64,000 nt of DNA from SAR86 cluster bacterium (GTDB taxonomy: Bacteria > Pseudomonadota > Gammaproteobacteria > Magnimaribacterales > TMED112). Every line of letters starts with the position of its first letter. Position 1 is the first letter of the stretch. Below are positions 56,667-64,000 of the stretch, piece after piece. Below the pieces are notes generated by a model. It was not told where the DNA came from. It saw only the letters and a list, made by a program, of their open reading frames with translations, and ran no database searches. Where the stretch lies: assembly GCA_023703535.1 (NCBI GenBank), contig CP097967.1, positions 1,006,030-1,070,029 on the forward strand, in the 5' to 3' direction. A program made the position numbers and the translations under genes.

Positions 56667-57536
56667 CTAATGTGAAATTTTTTCAATGATTCCATCTAAT
56701 TCTTCATATGAATAATATTTGATGACCATCTTTCCTTTTCCATCTTTATCCTCAATAGTTACTTTTGACCCTATACGTGAACTTAAAGCCGATTCGAGGT
56801 TAAGTTCATCTCTTGATTTTTTCTCTTTCTTTGAGGTTTGTGGGGAGCTCTCTGTAATTTGTTTCTCTAGATCTCTAACTGATAAATTTTCAGAAATTAT
56901 TCTCATAAGTAGTTGTTCAGCTTTTACACCATCAACACTAAGAAGTACTTTTGCATGCCCTTCACTTATAACTCCCTTATCAATCTCATCTTGAATTTTC
57001 GGCGATAATGTCAGTAGACGTAAAGAATTAGCTACAGAACTCCTTGGTTTGCCAACGCTTTTAGCTACAGCTTCTTGTGTATAGCCAAATTCATCCTTAA
57101 GTCTTTGATAGCCCTTGGCCACTTCTAAAGGATTAAGATCTTCTCTTTGTATATTTTCAAGTATTGCAATTTCTAGTGATTGGACGTCAGATATATTCGA
57201 TACTACAACTGGTATTTTTTTTAATTTAGCCAGTTTTGCAGCTCTGAACCTTCTTTCTCCAGCAACAAGCTCAAAACCCTTTCCATCCTTTCTAACTAAA
57301 ACTGGTTGTATAACTCCATGTTTCTTAATTGACTCTGCAAGTTCTTCTAATTTTTTTTGATCAAAAGAAGTTCTTGGTTGATATTGATTAGCCTTTATTT
57401 GACTTAATAAAATTTCTGATGATTTTTCTTTAGTTTCTTTTTTTACATTTTTTTGAGGCTTTTCCGAATTTTTACTTTCGGCAACGTCGCCAAGTAAAGC
57501 TTCTAATCCTTTGTTAAGCGATGTTTTTTTTGCCAT
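56667..57536 (-). CDS. parB: Chromosome partitioning protein ParB
   Basis: A 289-aa ParB binds parS near the origin and organises it. The N-terminal CTPase/ParB box holds VAGERRFRAAKLAKLKKIP and LAILENIQREDLNPLEVAKGYQRL. The HTH is YTQEAVAKSVGKPRSSVANSLRLLTL. The start is ATG 57536, with AAGGA upstream; a TTG two codons earlier is less likely. Its start lies 23 nt inside parA. No parS-like 16-bp palindrome was seen in this window. Confidence 0.95.
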   Translation of the reverse strand: MAKKTSLNKGLEALLGDVAESKNSEKPQKNVKKETKEKSSEILLSQIKANQYQPRTSFDQKKLEELAESIKKHGVIQPVLVRKDGKGFELVAGERRFRAAKLAKLKKIPVVVSNISDVQSLEIAILENIQREDLNPLEVAKGYQRLKDEFGYTQEAVAKSVGKPRSSVANSLRLLTLSPKIQDEIDKGVISEGHAKVLLSVDGVKAEQLLMRIISENLSVRDLEKQITESSPQTSKKEKKSRDELNLESALSSRIGSKVTIEDKDGKGKMVIKYYSYEELDGIIEKISH

Positions 57537-57957
57537 TTTCAAATTTCCTTATGAACTCTCCAGATAAACTTAGAAAAGCTTCAGCACCAATAGAATTTAT
57601 ATCATAATCGACTATCGATTGGCCATAGCTGGGCGCCTCTGCTAATCTTACATTTCTGGGAATGATTGTATTAAGAACCTTTTCTTTAAAATGCTTTTCT
57701 AGCTGACTTGAAACTTCGCGTGTGAGACGATTTCTCCAATCAGCCATTGTTCTTAGTATTGCAACTATGTCTATTTTTAAACCAAGAACATCATTCAGTT
57801 CAGAAATTGTAGATTTTAAAGTAACTAGTCCCTCAAGGGCATAATACTCACACTGAACAGGAACAAGCACGTTTCTACAAAATTCCATAGAGTTTATTGT
57901 TAAAAGATTTAGCGATGGTGGACAGTCAATCAGAATATAGTCATATTTTTTTGGAAG
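57514..57957 (-). CDS. parA: ParA, C-terminal part (out of frame with N-terminal part)
   Basis: The downstream portion of ParA in the shifted frame: [19 protein letters not shown] (Walker B region), [24 protein letters not shown]-type segment [14 protein letters not shown], and [20 protein letters not shown]. The first internal ATG is at 57888, after the Walker B motif. Joined to the N-terminal part by removing one A the product is 259 aa, normal for ParA. Overlaps parB. Confidence 0.88.
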   Translation of the reverse strand, partial: LPKKYDYILIDCPPSLNLLTINSMEFCRNVLVPVQCEYYALEGLVTLKSTISELNDVLGLKIDIVAILRTMADWRNRLTREVSSQLEKHFKEKVLNTIIPRNVRLAEAPSYGQSIVDYDINSIGAEAFLSLSGEFIRKFENGKKNIA

Positions 57958-58294
57958 TTTTTTTTAGATGTGCACTGAAATATTTTTCTCTGTTTTCTGT
58001 TTTTTCAATGATTTTTTCTGCTGCAACCAGGTTATTGTTGGCTGGGATAATATCGTAACCTCCAGATGCTTCAATTATAAAACTTTCAATTTTTTCTTCG
58101 CTGTTAAAGAACTCGTATAAAGAACTTTCAGAATTTTTTTTAATTCCAGCTGCAGAACTGGCGTTACCTTGTGGATCGATGTCAATTAACAAGACATTTC
58201 GATTTGCTTTTGTAAGAGATGCAGCAAGGTTAACTGCTGTAGTTGTTTTCCCAACACCGCCTTTTTGATTTGTAACGGCAACTCTAATTGTCAT
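57941..58294 (-). CDS. parA: ParA, N-terminal part (frameshifted at poly-A)
   Basis: The N-terminal ATPase part: [23 protein letters not shown] with the deviant Walker A Lys, and [16 protein letters not shown]. After SAHLKK the frame meets a run of eight A's (57965-57958 leftward) and ends in a few wrong residues at 57941. With seven A's it continues [15 protein letters not shown]. The start overlaps rsmG by 11 nt. Real inactivation would leave the intact parB without its motor, so sequencing error or slippage is more likely. Confidence 0.88.
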   Translation of the reverse strand: MTIRVAVTNQKGGVGKTTTAVNLAASLTKANRNVLLIDIDPQGNASSAAGIKKNSESSLYEFFNSEEKIESFIIEASGGYDIIPANNNLVAAEKIIEKTENREKYFSAHLKKTSKKI

Positions 58295-58862
58295 TTACTT
58301 CAATAACTGTCATTTTTACATTTTGGCACAAATAATTGTGCATCTTGTAATCATATATCAAAGGCTTGGCTTCTAATAACTCTCTTTTGGTATTTGCATC
58401 ATTTTTCTTAAGAAATAAATAATTTTTGATGTTTTCTTTGTTTTTTGTCATTAGTAGTGTTTTTTTTATTGAAGCAAACGCCTTTGAACATGCGGTATAT
58501 TTTTTATCTAAAGAAAAGTTGGCCACATCATCATGAATTGGGATAATTCCATCTATTCCTAATTTGCTTAAAACAAATTTTTGAAACTGATGTTTTCTTA
58601 AATTTCTTTCAACTAAAAAAACTTCTTTATTTGGCTCTAATATTTTTATAACCACCCCCAACAACCCCGATCCTGAACCATAATCAACAACTATATTCTC
58701 CAGTTTGTCTGAGGCCTGAATTGTCGCCTGAACACAGTCCTCGATGTGAAACTCAAAATCTTTTTTTGTTTTTGCTCCGGTAAGGTTGTGTTTTGCGTTT
58801 TGTTTTAACACCTCCCCCAAAAAAGTCTCGAGGCCTTTTTTAATAGCTGGTTTTAATTGCAT
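58284..58862 (-). CDS. rsmG: 16S rRNA (guanine527-N7)-methyltransferase
   Basis: A 192-aa RsmG (GidB) makes m7G527 in 16S r[28 protein letters not shown], the SAM-binding [14 protein letters not shown] and [11 protein letters not shown] are family-specific. The C-terminal half is somewhat shortened. The start is ATG 58862, one codon after a possible TTG. It overlaps mnmG by 23 nt and parA by 11 nt. Confidence 0.93.
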   Translation of the reverse strand: MQLKPAIKKGLETFLGEVLKQNAKHNLTGAKTKKDFEFHIEDCVQATIQASDKLENIVVDYGSGSGLLGVVIKILEPNKEVFLVERNLRKHQFQKFVLSKLGIDGIIPIHDDVANFSLDKKYTACSKAFASIKKTLLMTKNKENIKNYLFLKKNDANTKRELLEAKPLIYDYKMHNYLCQNVKMTVIEVNDN

Positions 58863-60654
58863 CAATCTTTTTTAAATGAATTGTAAGAACACTTATTGCT
58901 GCTGGTGTAATGCCCTCGATGTTTGCGACTTCTTGAAGGTCCTTTGGTTTATGGTGATTGAGTTTTTCTTGTAGCTCCCCTGACAAGCCAATAACTTCTT
59001 TATAGTCGAAAATTAAGCCTAGTTTAAATTCTTCTAGATTTTTAATTTTTTCCAATTCGCGTTGTTGTTTTTTTATGTAGCCAGAATACCTGATATCAAA
59101 ATATGTTTGCTTGAAATTTTCCCCTTTAAGTTTGGTAATTTTTGAAAGGTCTTTAAGGGAGAAATCATTTCTTTTACATAGATCTGTTCCTGTTCTTTTC
59201 TTTCCGCCCACATCTATTTTTGTTCTTTCAAGAATATTTCTCGCTTTGTTCTTTTCTGACTGTTTTTTCAAGTAAACCTCTTCTCTTATTTTGTCTAATG
59301 TTTTAAATTTTTTTGAGTATTTGAACATTCTCTCATCGGCATTATCTTGTCTCAGCAAAAGTCTGTGTTCTGCTCGTGAGGTAAACATTCTATAAGGCTC
59401 ACTTACACCAAACCTTGTTAAATCATCAACCAGAACACCAAGGTATGAGTCTTGCCTTTTTGGCATCCAGCTGTCTTCATCTAATAATAAAGAAGCATTT
59501 ATGCCTGCAACCATCCCCTGTCCTGCTGCCTCCTCATAGCCTGTTGTTCCATTTATTTGGCCTGCTAAAAAAAGGTTTTTAAGCTTTTTAACTCTTAAGG
59601 TTTTGTCGAGATTTCTAGGGTCTATGTAGTCATATTCAACAGCATAACCAAACTGAGTTATCTTGGCGTTTTCAAACCCCTTTATTGATCTAATGTATTC
59701 TTCTTGTATTTCTTTAGGGAGGCTTGTAGATATTCCGTTTGGATAAATTGTGTTCGCTTTTAAGCCCTCAGGTTCAACAAAAACCTGATGTTGATCTTTG
59801 TCTTCAAATCTCATTATCTTATCTTCGATAGATGGACAATATCTTGGTCCAACGCCACTTATAAGACCTGAATACATTGCTGATTTTTTTATGTTCTTTC
59901 TAATAATTTCATGTGTTTTTTTGTTCGTATAAGTAATGTGGCATGATGTTTGTTTTGGGTGTTTATTCTTTGCACCAAGGTATGACATAAAGAGCTTCTC
60001 ACTGTCTCCTGGTTGCTCTTCTAAAGAACCAAAATCAACAGTTTGTTTGTCGAGTCTTGGGGGTGTTCCTGTTTTAAGTCTTCCTGTTTTTAAGTTTAAG
60101 CTGTTAAAAAAAAGCTCAAGTCCTGACGATTTTTTTTCATTAATACGCCCTCCTTCGTTTTTTTCATGACCAATCAAAATAGAGCCATTCAAAAATGTGC
60201 CTGTTGTTAAAACATAAGATTTTGCAGAATATTCATTATTCTTTGATAGGGCAGATATGATTTCGTTTTTATCTTTTTTAAAATTAATAATTTCATCATT
60301 GATTAAAACAACTCCCTCTTCCTTAAGTTTTTTTTGGATAATTTTTTCATAAAGATCTTTGTCTGTTTGTGCTCGTGTTGCTTGTACTGCTGGTCCCTTT
60401 TTTCTATTTAAAACTCTAAACTGAATTCCGGCCAAATCTGTTGCTTCGGCAATATAACCACCTAAGGCATCAACCTCTCTGGCAATGTGGGTTTTGCCCA
60501 TTCCTCCAATGGCTGGATTGCACGACATCCTTCCTGTTTTTGAATGATCCAAAGAAACAAGACCAACTTGACGTCCCATTTTTCTTGCAATAAGTGCGGC
60601 CTCGACGCCTGCGTGTCCGCCTCCTATTATTAATATATCAAATACATATGTCAT
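58840..60654 (-). CDS. mnmG: tRNA uridine 5-carboxymethylaminomethyl modification enzyme MnmG (GidA)
   Basis: The 604-aa FAD enzyme forms the wobble-uridine cmnm5 modification with MnmE. The dinucleotide-binding IIGGGHAGVEAA (about residue 9), MSCNPAIGGMGKTHI, RKGPAVQATRAQTDK, LKTGTPPRL, QINGTTGYEEAAGQG and TSRAEHRLLLRQDNAD are all intact. It is about 25 residues shorter than the E. coli protein at the C-terminus. It heads the leftward mnmG-rsmG-parA-parB-atp run. In E. coli, oriC lies just upstream of this gene. Confidence 0.97.
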   Translation of the reverse strand: MTYVFDILIIGGGHAGVEAALIARKMGRQVGLVSLDHSKTGRMSCNPAIGGMGKTHIAREVDALGGYIAEATDLAGIQFRVLNRKKGPAVQATRAQTDKDLYEKIIQKKLKEEGVVLINDEIINFKKDKNEIISALSKNNEYSAKSYVLTTGTFLNGSILIGHEKNEGGRINEKKSSGLELFFNSLNLKTGRLKTGTPPRLDKQTVDFGSLEEQPGDSEKLFMSYLGAKNKHPKQTSCHITYTNKKTHEIIRKNIKKSAMYSGLISGVGPRYCPSIEDKIMRFEDKDQHQVFVEPEGLKANTIYPNGISTSLPKEIQEEYIRSIKGFENAKITQFGYAVEYDYIDPRNLDKTLRVKKLKNLFLAGQINGTTGYEEAAGQGMVAGINASLLLDEDSWMPKRQDSYLGVLVDDLTRFGVSEPYRMFTSRAEHRLLLRQDNADERMFKYSKKFKTLDKIREEVYLKKQSEKNKARNILERTKIDVGGKKRTGTDLCKRNDFSLKDLSKITKLKGENFKQTYFDIRYSGYIKKQQRELEKIKNLEEFKLGLIFDYKEVIGLSGELQEKLNHHKPKDLQEVANIEGITPAAISVLTIHLKKIDAIKTSY

Positions 60655-60690
60655 ATTATTTTTATTATTATTATTAGCAACTAAAGTAAT

Positions 60691-60831
60691 TGTTAATAAG
60701 TGTAAATTATATGGTTTTTATGCGTCCTTTAAAGGATATGATTCTTGTGTTTATTTTGTAATTAATTTGTGTTTTTAGTTATATGATGTTGTTAGCAGTT
60801 TGTTGATAAAAAGATATCAACATAATGCACA
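60691..60831. other. mnmG-mnmE spacer with DnaA-box-like 9-mers and a perfect palindrome
   Basis: The 184-bp spacer holds TGTTAATAA (60691-60699) and TGTTGATAA (60801-60809), each one mismatch from the reverse of TTATNCACA, and TAATGCACA (60823-60831), one mismatch from the forward form. A perfect 8-bp inverted repeat TGTTGATA-N6-TATCAACA occupies 60801-60822. A TTATTATTATTATTAG tract lies by mnmG. In E. coli oriC is beside mnmG, but in many relatives it lies beyond rpmH, so an origin here is only a possibility. It also contains the mnmG promoter. Confidence 0.3.
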
Positions 60832-60838
60832 CATTTTT

Positions 60839-62122
60839 TCACTTGCCTATACAGAACTTTGAAAAAATTTCATCTAAAATTTTTTCGTTATCAAAATTTC
60901 CGTATACATACCTTAATTCTAATAAAGCATCTCTTAATTGCTGGGCGGTTATTTCAAAAACGTCATCATCCCTAACCTCTTCAATGCTGTTATTTGCTTT
61001 TATTACAGCTTTGTAAACCCTTTCAGTAACCAATGAGAGTTCCGGCTTGGACCTAACATGTTTATATATTAGCTCTCTAAGTTTTTCTATGCCGTCACCA
61101 GTCTTTGCAGAGACATACAATATATTTTTTTCAGTACGACTTTTTAATAGATCTGATTTATTTACAACAACTACTGAGTCTTTAAATTTTTTTTCTATTG
61201 CTTGTTCAGGCTCAAAAACCTCTAAACAAAGATCTGATGACTTATATGATTCTTTTGTTAAAGCCATTCCCATTTTTTCAATCTTAGAAACCTTACCAGA
61301 CCTAATTCCAGCTGTATCTTCTAGCGTTATCTCAACACCTTTTAAAAAAAGGTTTTTTCTTACAACATCTCTTGTGGTTCCAGGCGTATCACTTACAAGG
61401 GCAACCTTCTTCTCAACCAACAAATTAAACAAAGAAGACTTCCCCACATTGGGCCGGCCTACCAGCACAACCTTTTTTTTCATCATTTCAGACTGAAATG
61501 GAGAATATTTTTCTAAAAAATCATCCAAACCTCTTTTCAGGACAGACACCTCTTTTTTTATATTTTCCTTGTTCATTGATCCAATAGCCCCTTCATCAGA
61601 AAAATCAAGCTGGGACTCAATGGTGACTAATAAGTTTTCTATTTTTTTTGTCACGCCTGAGAAAAAATTACCAACCCTTCCCAACCTAAAGTCTTCCAAC
61701 ATTCTTAATTCTTCTGCACTGTTTGCTTCAATATTGGCAGCAACTGACTCTGCATCATCAATGGTAAATTTATTATTCATAAAACCCCTCTTAGTAAACT
61801 CCCCTGCTTGCGCCTCTCTAAAACCAAAACCCTCTAAAACGTCTAGAATCTCTGAAACAACAACCATGCTTCCATGAGGTTGAATTTCTATAACATCCTC
61901 GCCTGTGTATGATTGAGGGGCTTTAAAGTACAAAACAAGACATTTTTCAGTGAAGCCGCTTAAAGATAAACTTCTTAAAAAAACGCCGGGTTTTTTGTTT
62001 TTTATGCCAAGAAAATTAAAAAATTTTTTTGAAATTGAAAGGCCGCTGATCCTTATAACTGATATCGCAGAAACCCCTTCGGGAGTAGCCAGTGCATATA
62101 TAGGATCTTCTTTCCTAACCAC
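60839..62122 (-). CDS. mnmE: tRNA modification GTPase MnmE (TrmE)
   Basis: A 427-aa MnmE with a folate-binding N-terminal domain (PIYALATPEGVSAISVIRISG), a helical domain and an inserted G domain. G1 is GRPNVGKSS, G2/G3 appear in SDTPGTTRD and EDTAGIR, and G4 is NKSD. The C-terminal FCIGK carries the Cys. It partners MnmG. It overlaps yidC by 8 nt. It is slightly short relative to the 454-aa E. coli protein. Confidence 0.96.
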   Translation of the reverse strand: MVRKEDPIYALATPEGVSAISVIRISGLSISKKFFNFLGIKNKKPGVFLRSLSLSGFTEKCLVLYFKAPQSYTGEDVIEIQPHGSMVVVSEILDVLEGFGFREAQAGEFTKRGFMNNKFTIDDAESVAANIEANSAEELRMLEDFRLGRVGNFFSGVTKKIENLLVTIESQLDFSDEGAIGSMNKENIKKEVSVLKRGLDDFLEKYSPFQSEMMKKKVVLVGRPNVGKSSLFNLLVEKKVALVSDTPGTTRDVVRKNLFLKGVEITLEDTAGIRSGKVSKIEKMGMALTKESYKSSDLCLEVFEPEQAIEKKFKDSVVVVNKSDLLKSRTEKNILYVSAKTGDGIEKLRELIYKHVRSKPELSLVTERVYKAVIKANNSIEEVRDDDVFEITAQQLRDALLELRYVYGNFDNEKILDEIFSKFCIGK

Positions 62123-63614
62123 TTTCAGACTGTGCGCGGCTCATTATTAATACCTGAGGAATAATTGATAAAAGCATATTTACCACAGAATAAACCACAA
62201 CACCCGCAGGCATGAATAAAAAAACTATTGTTATCATGGGTGGAAAAACAACCATCATTTGTTGCGCTATTTGAGCCTGCATTCCTTGAGATTGAGGTGG
62301 TTTTGGCATTAGTTTTTGAGAAGCAAACATCATTAAGCCCATTAATACTGGTGCAATTAGATAAGGGTCTGATTCTGCAAGATCTGGTATCCATAAAAAT
62401 GACTCACCACGAAATTCAAATGCCTCCCTGGTAACCCAAAACATAGCAATAAATATTGGAAACTGAGCAAACAGAGGCAAACAACCAGCTGCTGGGTTAA
62501 ATTTTTCTCTTTTATACAACTGCATCATCTCCATGCTTAATTTATTCCTGTCATTTTTATATCTTTCTTGGAGCTCTTGTAGTTTTGGTGAAAGCTTTCT
62601 CATCTTTACCATAGAGTTAAGCTGCATAATCTGCAGTGGCGACAATACAACCTTAAAAAGCACAGTAAGCAAAATAATTGAAACCCCCCAATTGTTAACA
62701 AGCCCATATAAAAAATTTAAAACAACAATAAAGAACTCCCCTATTCCATAAACAAAACCAAGATCAAGGTTATATTTAAAGTGTGGAGCTACAACCTCTA
62801 GAACATCTTTTTGTTTAGGACCAAGATAAAGCCTTGTTTCTGAGATATAAGAGCTTCCTTCAAAATTCATTGGTTCCGATATGCCAAACCTGTACATGCC
62901 ATTAATATCTTTAGGATAAAGTGATATTTTCTGCTGATTTTCGTCATCATAAACAGCAACCACAAAATGTTTTTGAGAATGACCAACCCAATGGCCCATA
63001 TAATCCTCTCTGCTGTCGACAGATCTAAGGCTTTCATCATTGAACACATCTTCACTTGTGCTAAAAGCGAGGTGGTCTCGTGAAAATGATGTGCCATAAT
63101 CAACAGACTTTTTTTCATCTCTATAAAAAGTCTTAAAAGAATTAATTACACCAATTGTGGAGGTTGATAAGTCAAGCCTGTCCTCAATAAGAAGGCTGTA
63201 TTTATCAGAAAATGTTATTTTTTTTGTTAATATATTTCCAACCCCATCCATGCCCTGAATAGTTAAATAATCATCAGAAGAATTTAGAACCGAAAAGCCT
63301 GTTGGGCTAAATCCAGAAATTGTAGATTTAAAATAAAATCTTAAAAACTCATCATTTGAGAGCAGCCTCACCTTCTCAAGACCATTATTTATTTTCTTTT
63401 CTTTTAAAAATGCCTCTTTTATACTCCCATCCTCTAAATCTACAAAAATTTCTAAGGATTCGTTGCTAATTTTGAAAAGTTCTGAATCTGTTTTTTCTTG
63501 AACAGATTTTGAGACCTCAACTTTCTGCCCTTTACTTACATTTCCCCAATCAAATACAAGGAGCATAACTAATAAAAGAGAAATTAATAAAAATACAGAT
63601 CTTGGATTAAACAT
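62115..63614 (-). CDS. yidC: Membrane protein insertase YidC
   Basis: A 499-aa YidC of the gram-negative type: an N-terminal transmembrane helix, a large periplasmic beta domain (about 40-290), and a five-helix conserved core beginning about LYGLVNNWGVSIILLTVLFKVVLSPLQIMQLNSMVKMRKLSPKLQEL. The core includes the hydrophilic-groove arginine region and FPIFIAMFWVTREAFEFRGESFLWIPDLAESDPY. It overlaps rnpA by 8 nt with no yidD between, unlike most relatives. Confidence 0.96.
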   Translation of the reverse strand: MFNPRSVFLLISLLLVMLLVFDWGNVSKGQKVEVSKSVQEKTDSELFKISNESLEIFVDLEDGSIKEAFLKEKKINNGLEKVRLLSNDEFLRFYFKSTISGFSPTGFSVLNSSDDYLTIQGMDGVGNILTKKITFSDKYSLLIEDRLDLSTSTIGVINSFKTFYRDEKKSVDYGTSFSRDHLAFSTSEDVFNDESLRSVDSREDYMGHWVGHSQKHFVVAVYDDENQQKISLYPKDINGMYRFGISEPMNFEGSSYISETRLYLGPKQKDVLEVVAPHFKYNLDLGFVYGIGEFFIVVLNFLYGLVNNWGVSIILLTVLFKVVLSPLQIMQLNSMVKMRKLSPKLQELQERYKNDRNKLSMEMMQLYKREKFNPAAGCLPLFAQFPIFIAMFWVTREAFEFRGESFLWIPDLAESDPYLIAPVLMGLMMFASQKLMPKPPQSQGMQAQIAQQMMVVFPPMITIVFLFMPAGVVVYSVVNMLLSIIPQVLIMSRAQSESG

Positions 63615-63879
63615 TTGAAAAAAATTCCTTTAACTCTTCTTTAAAAACATAGCCTTCTCTTTTAAATTTTACCAAAAAATTTTTATTAAGATTTTTTTGA
63701 AAGCTACATCTATAAATTTCTTTTATTTGTCTCTTAATTTTATTTCTTTGAACAGCGCTTTTAATAATTTTTTTAGGAATTGAAATCCTGATTGAGGAAA
63801 AAGGTCCGTCTGAATCGCTTAGGCCTATTTCAATGCAATTGTTAATTAGTATTATTTTTTTTTGTTGTTTGTTAGGCAT
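63607..63879 (-). CDS. rnpA: Ribonuclease P protein component, shortened
   Basis: A 90-aa RnpA, shorter than the usual 110-120 aa. The conserved RNA-binding motif is present as AVQRNKIKRQIKEIYRCSF, with ISIPKKIIK ahead of it. The usual N-terminal segment (about 30 residues with the conserved Phe and Arg patch) is missing, and no in-frame upstream codon supplies it because rpmH ends 8 nt before. It sits between rpmH and yidC, which secures the assignment. Confidence 0.88.
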   Translation of the reverse strand: MPNKQQKKIILINNCIEIGLSDSDGPFSSIRISIPKKIIKSAVQRNKIKRQIKEIYRCSFQKNLNKNFLVKFKREGYVFKEELKEFFSNV

Positions 63880-63887
63880 AAAAAAAA

Positions 63888-64000
63888 CTAAACACTTAAG
63901 CTTTTTCTTTTTTTGGATCGCCTATTAGACAAAATTGTTCTACCAGCTTTTGTAGACATTCTTAACTTAAAGCCGTGAGTCCTCTTTCTCTTTAAATTTG
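63888..64000 (-). CDS. rpmH: 50S ribosomal protein L34, N-terminally cut by window edge
   Basis: The last 37 codons of rpmH enter from the right edge. [19 protein letters not shown] followed by [17 protein letters not shown] is unmistakably L34. Only the first few residues lie outside. The rpmH-rnpA-yidC order and 8-nt spacer to rnpA are typical. dnaA and the dnaA-side origin would be expected just beyond this edge. Confidence 0.96.
   Translation of the reverse strand, partial: NLKRKRTHGFKLRMSTKAGRTILSNRRSKKRKSLSV

Overview
The window is a 64 kb stretch of an AT-rich, gene-dense bacterial chromosome with very short spacers and many start/stop overlaps. The gene families point to a streamlined marine gammaproteobacterium. 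The support is the gammaproteobacterial block rpmH-rnpA-yidC-mnmE-mnmG-rsmG-parA-parB-atpBEFHAGDC-glmU-glmS, the six-gene TonB2/TtpC-type energy module, the argS-SPOR pair, the paired sulfatases and the small genome style. SAR86 or a close relative is my inference; no rRNA marker is present to prove it.

Layout. 0-6 kb: a truncated CinA-like gene, tRNA-Phe, small unknown genes, an MDR oxidoreductase, an epoxide-hydrolase-like enzyme, a lipoprotein, a cold-shock protein and a di-iron ferritin-like protein. 6-11 kb: two translationally coupled membrane-anchored sulfatases, a DsbA/HCCA-isomerase-like protein, an AlkA-type glycosylase and an aminotransferase. 11.9-15.8 kb: rmuC, a TauE/SafE permease, lgt, thyA and folA, all overlapping. 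15.8-21.2 kb (minus strand): DUF3450-TtpC-ExbB-ExbD-TonB-TPR, a complete energy-transduction operon. 22-26 kb: efp-argS-SPOR-yggS-yggT. 26-35 kb (minus): trmB-thiG-thiS-rpoH, yaaA-lipA-lipB-uvrD, a prolyl-4-hydroxylase-like protein and a nitronate monooxygenase. 35-42.4 kb: hydrolases, ceramidase, an S9 peptidase, PepSY, a sterol-desaturase-family protein, an SMR transporter and MerC.

42.4-46.9 kb is different in character. It holds short unknown genes, a solitary PD-(D/E)XK nuclease-like gene and a UDG-like gene, placed directly downstream of the 3' end of glmS, the classic attTn7 hotspot. Two extra short sequences that encode the GlmS C-terminus (SVTVE-stop) with different synonymous codons lie in this stretch and divide it into small cargo units. 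I read this as a stack of islands or cassettes inserted at the glmS tail. At its left end lies a 15-residue ORF with eight cysteines, placed so that its transcript would be leaderless.

46.9-64 kb is one long leftward run of core genes: glmS, glmU, ATP synthase, parB/parA, rsmG, mnmG, mnmE, yidC, rnpA and rpmH. It presumably leads away from a replication origin near or beyond the right edge. Two genes expected to be essential or near-essential, glmU and parA, are each broken by a single extra A in a poly-A run, which suggests either homopolymer sequencing errors or slippage. A small membrane protein near 5.6-6.0 kb appears to start at AUC. No CRISPR array, rRNA operon, transposase or integrase was seen. 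No gene-free stretch exceeds 300 bases.
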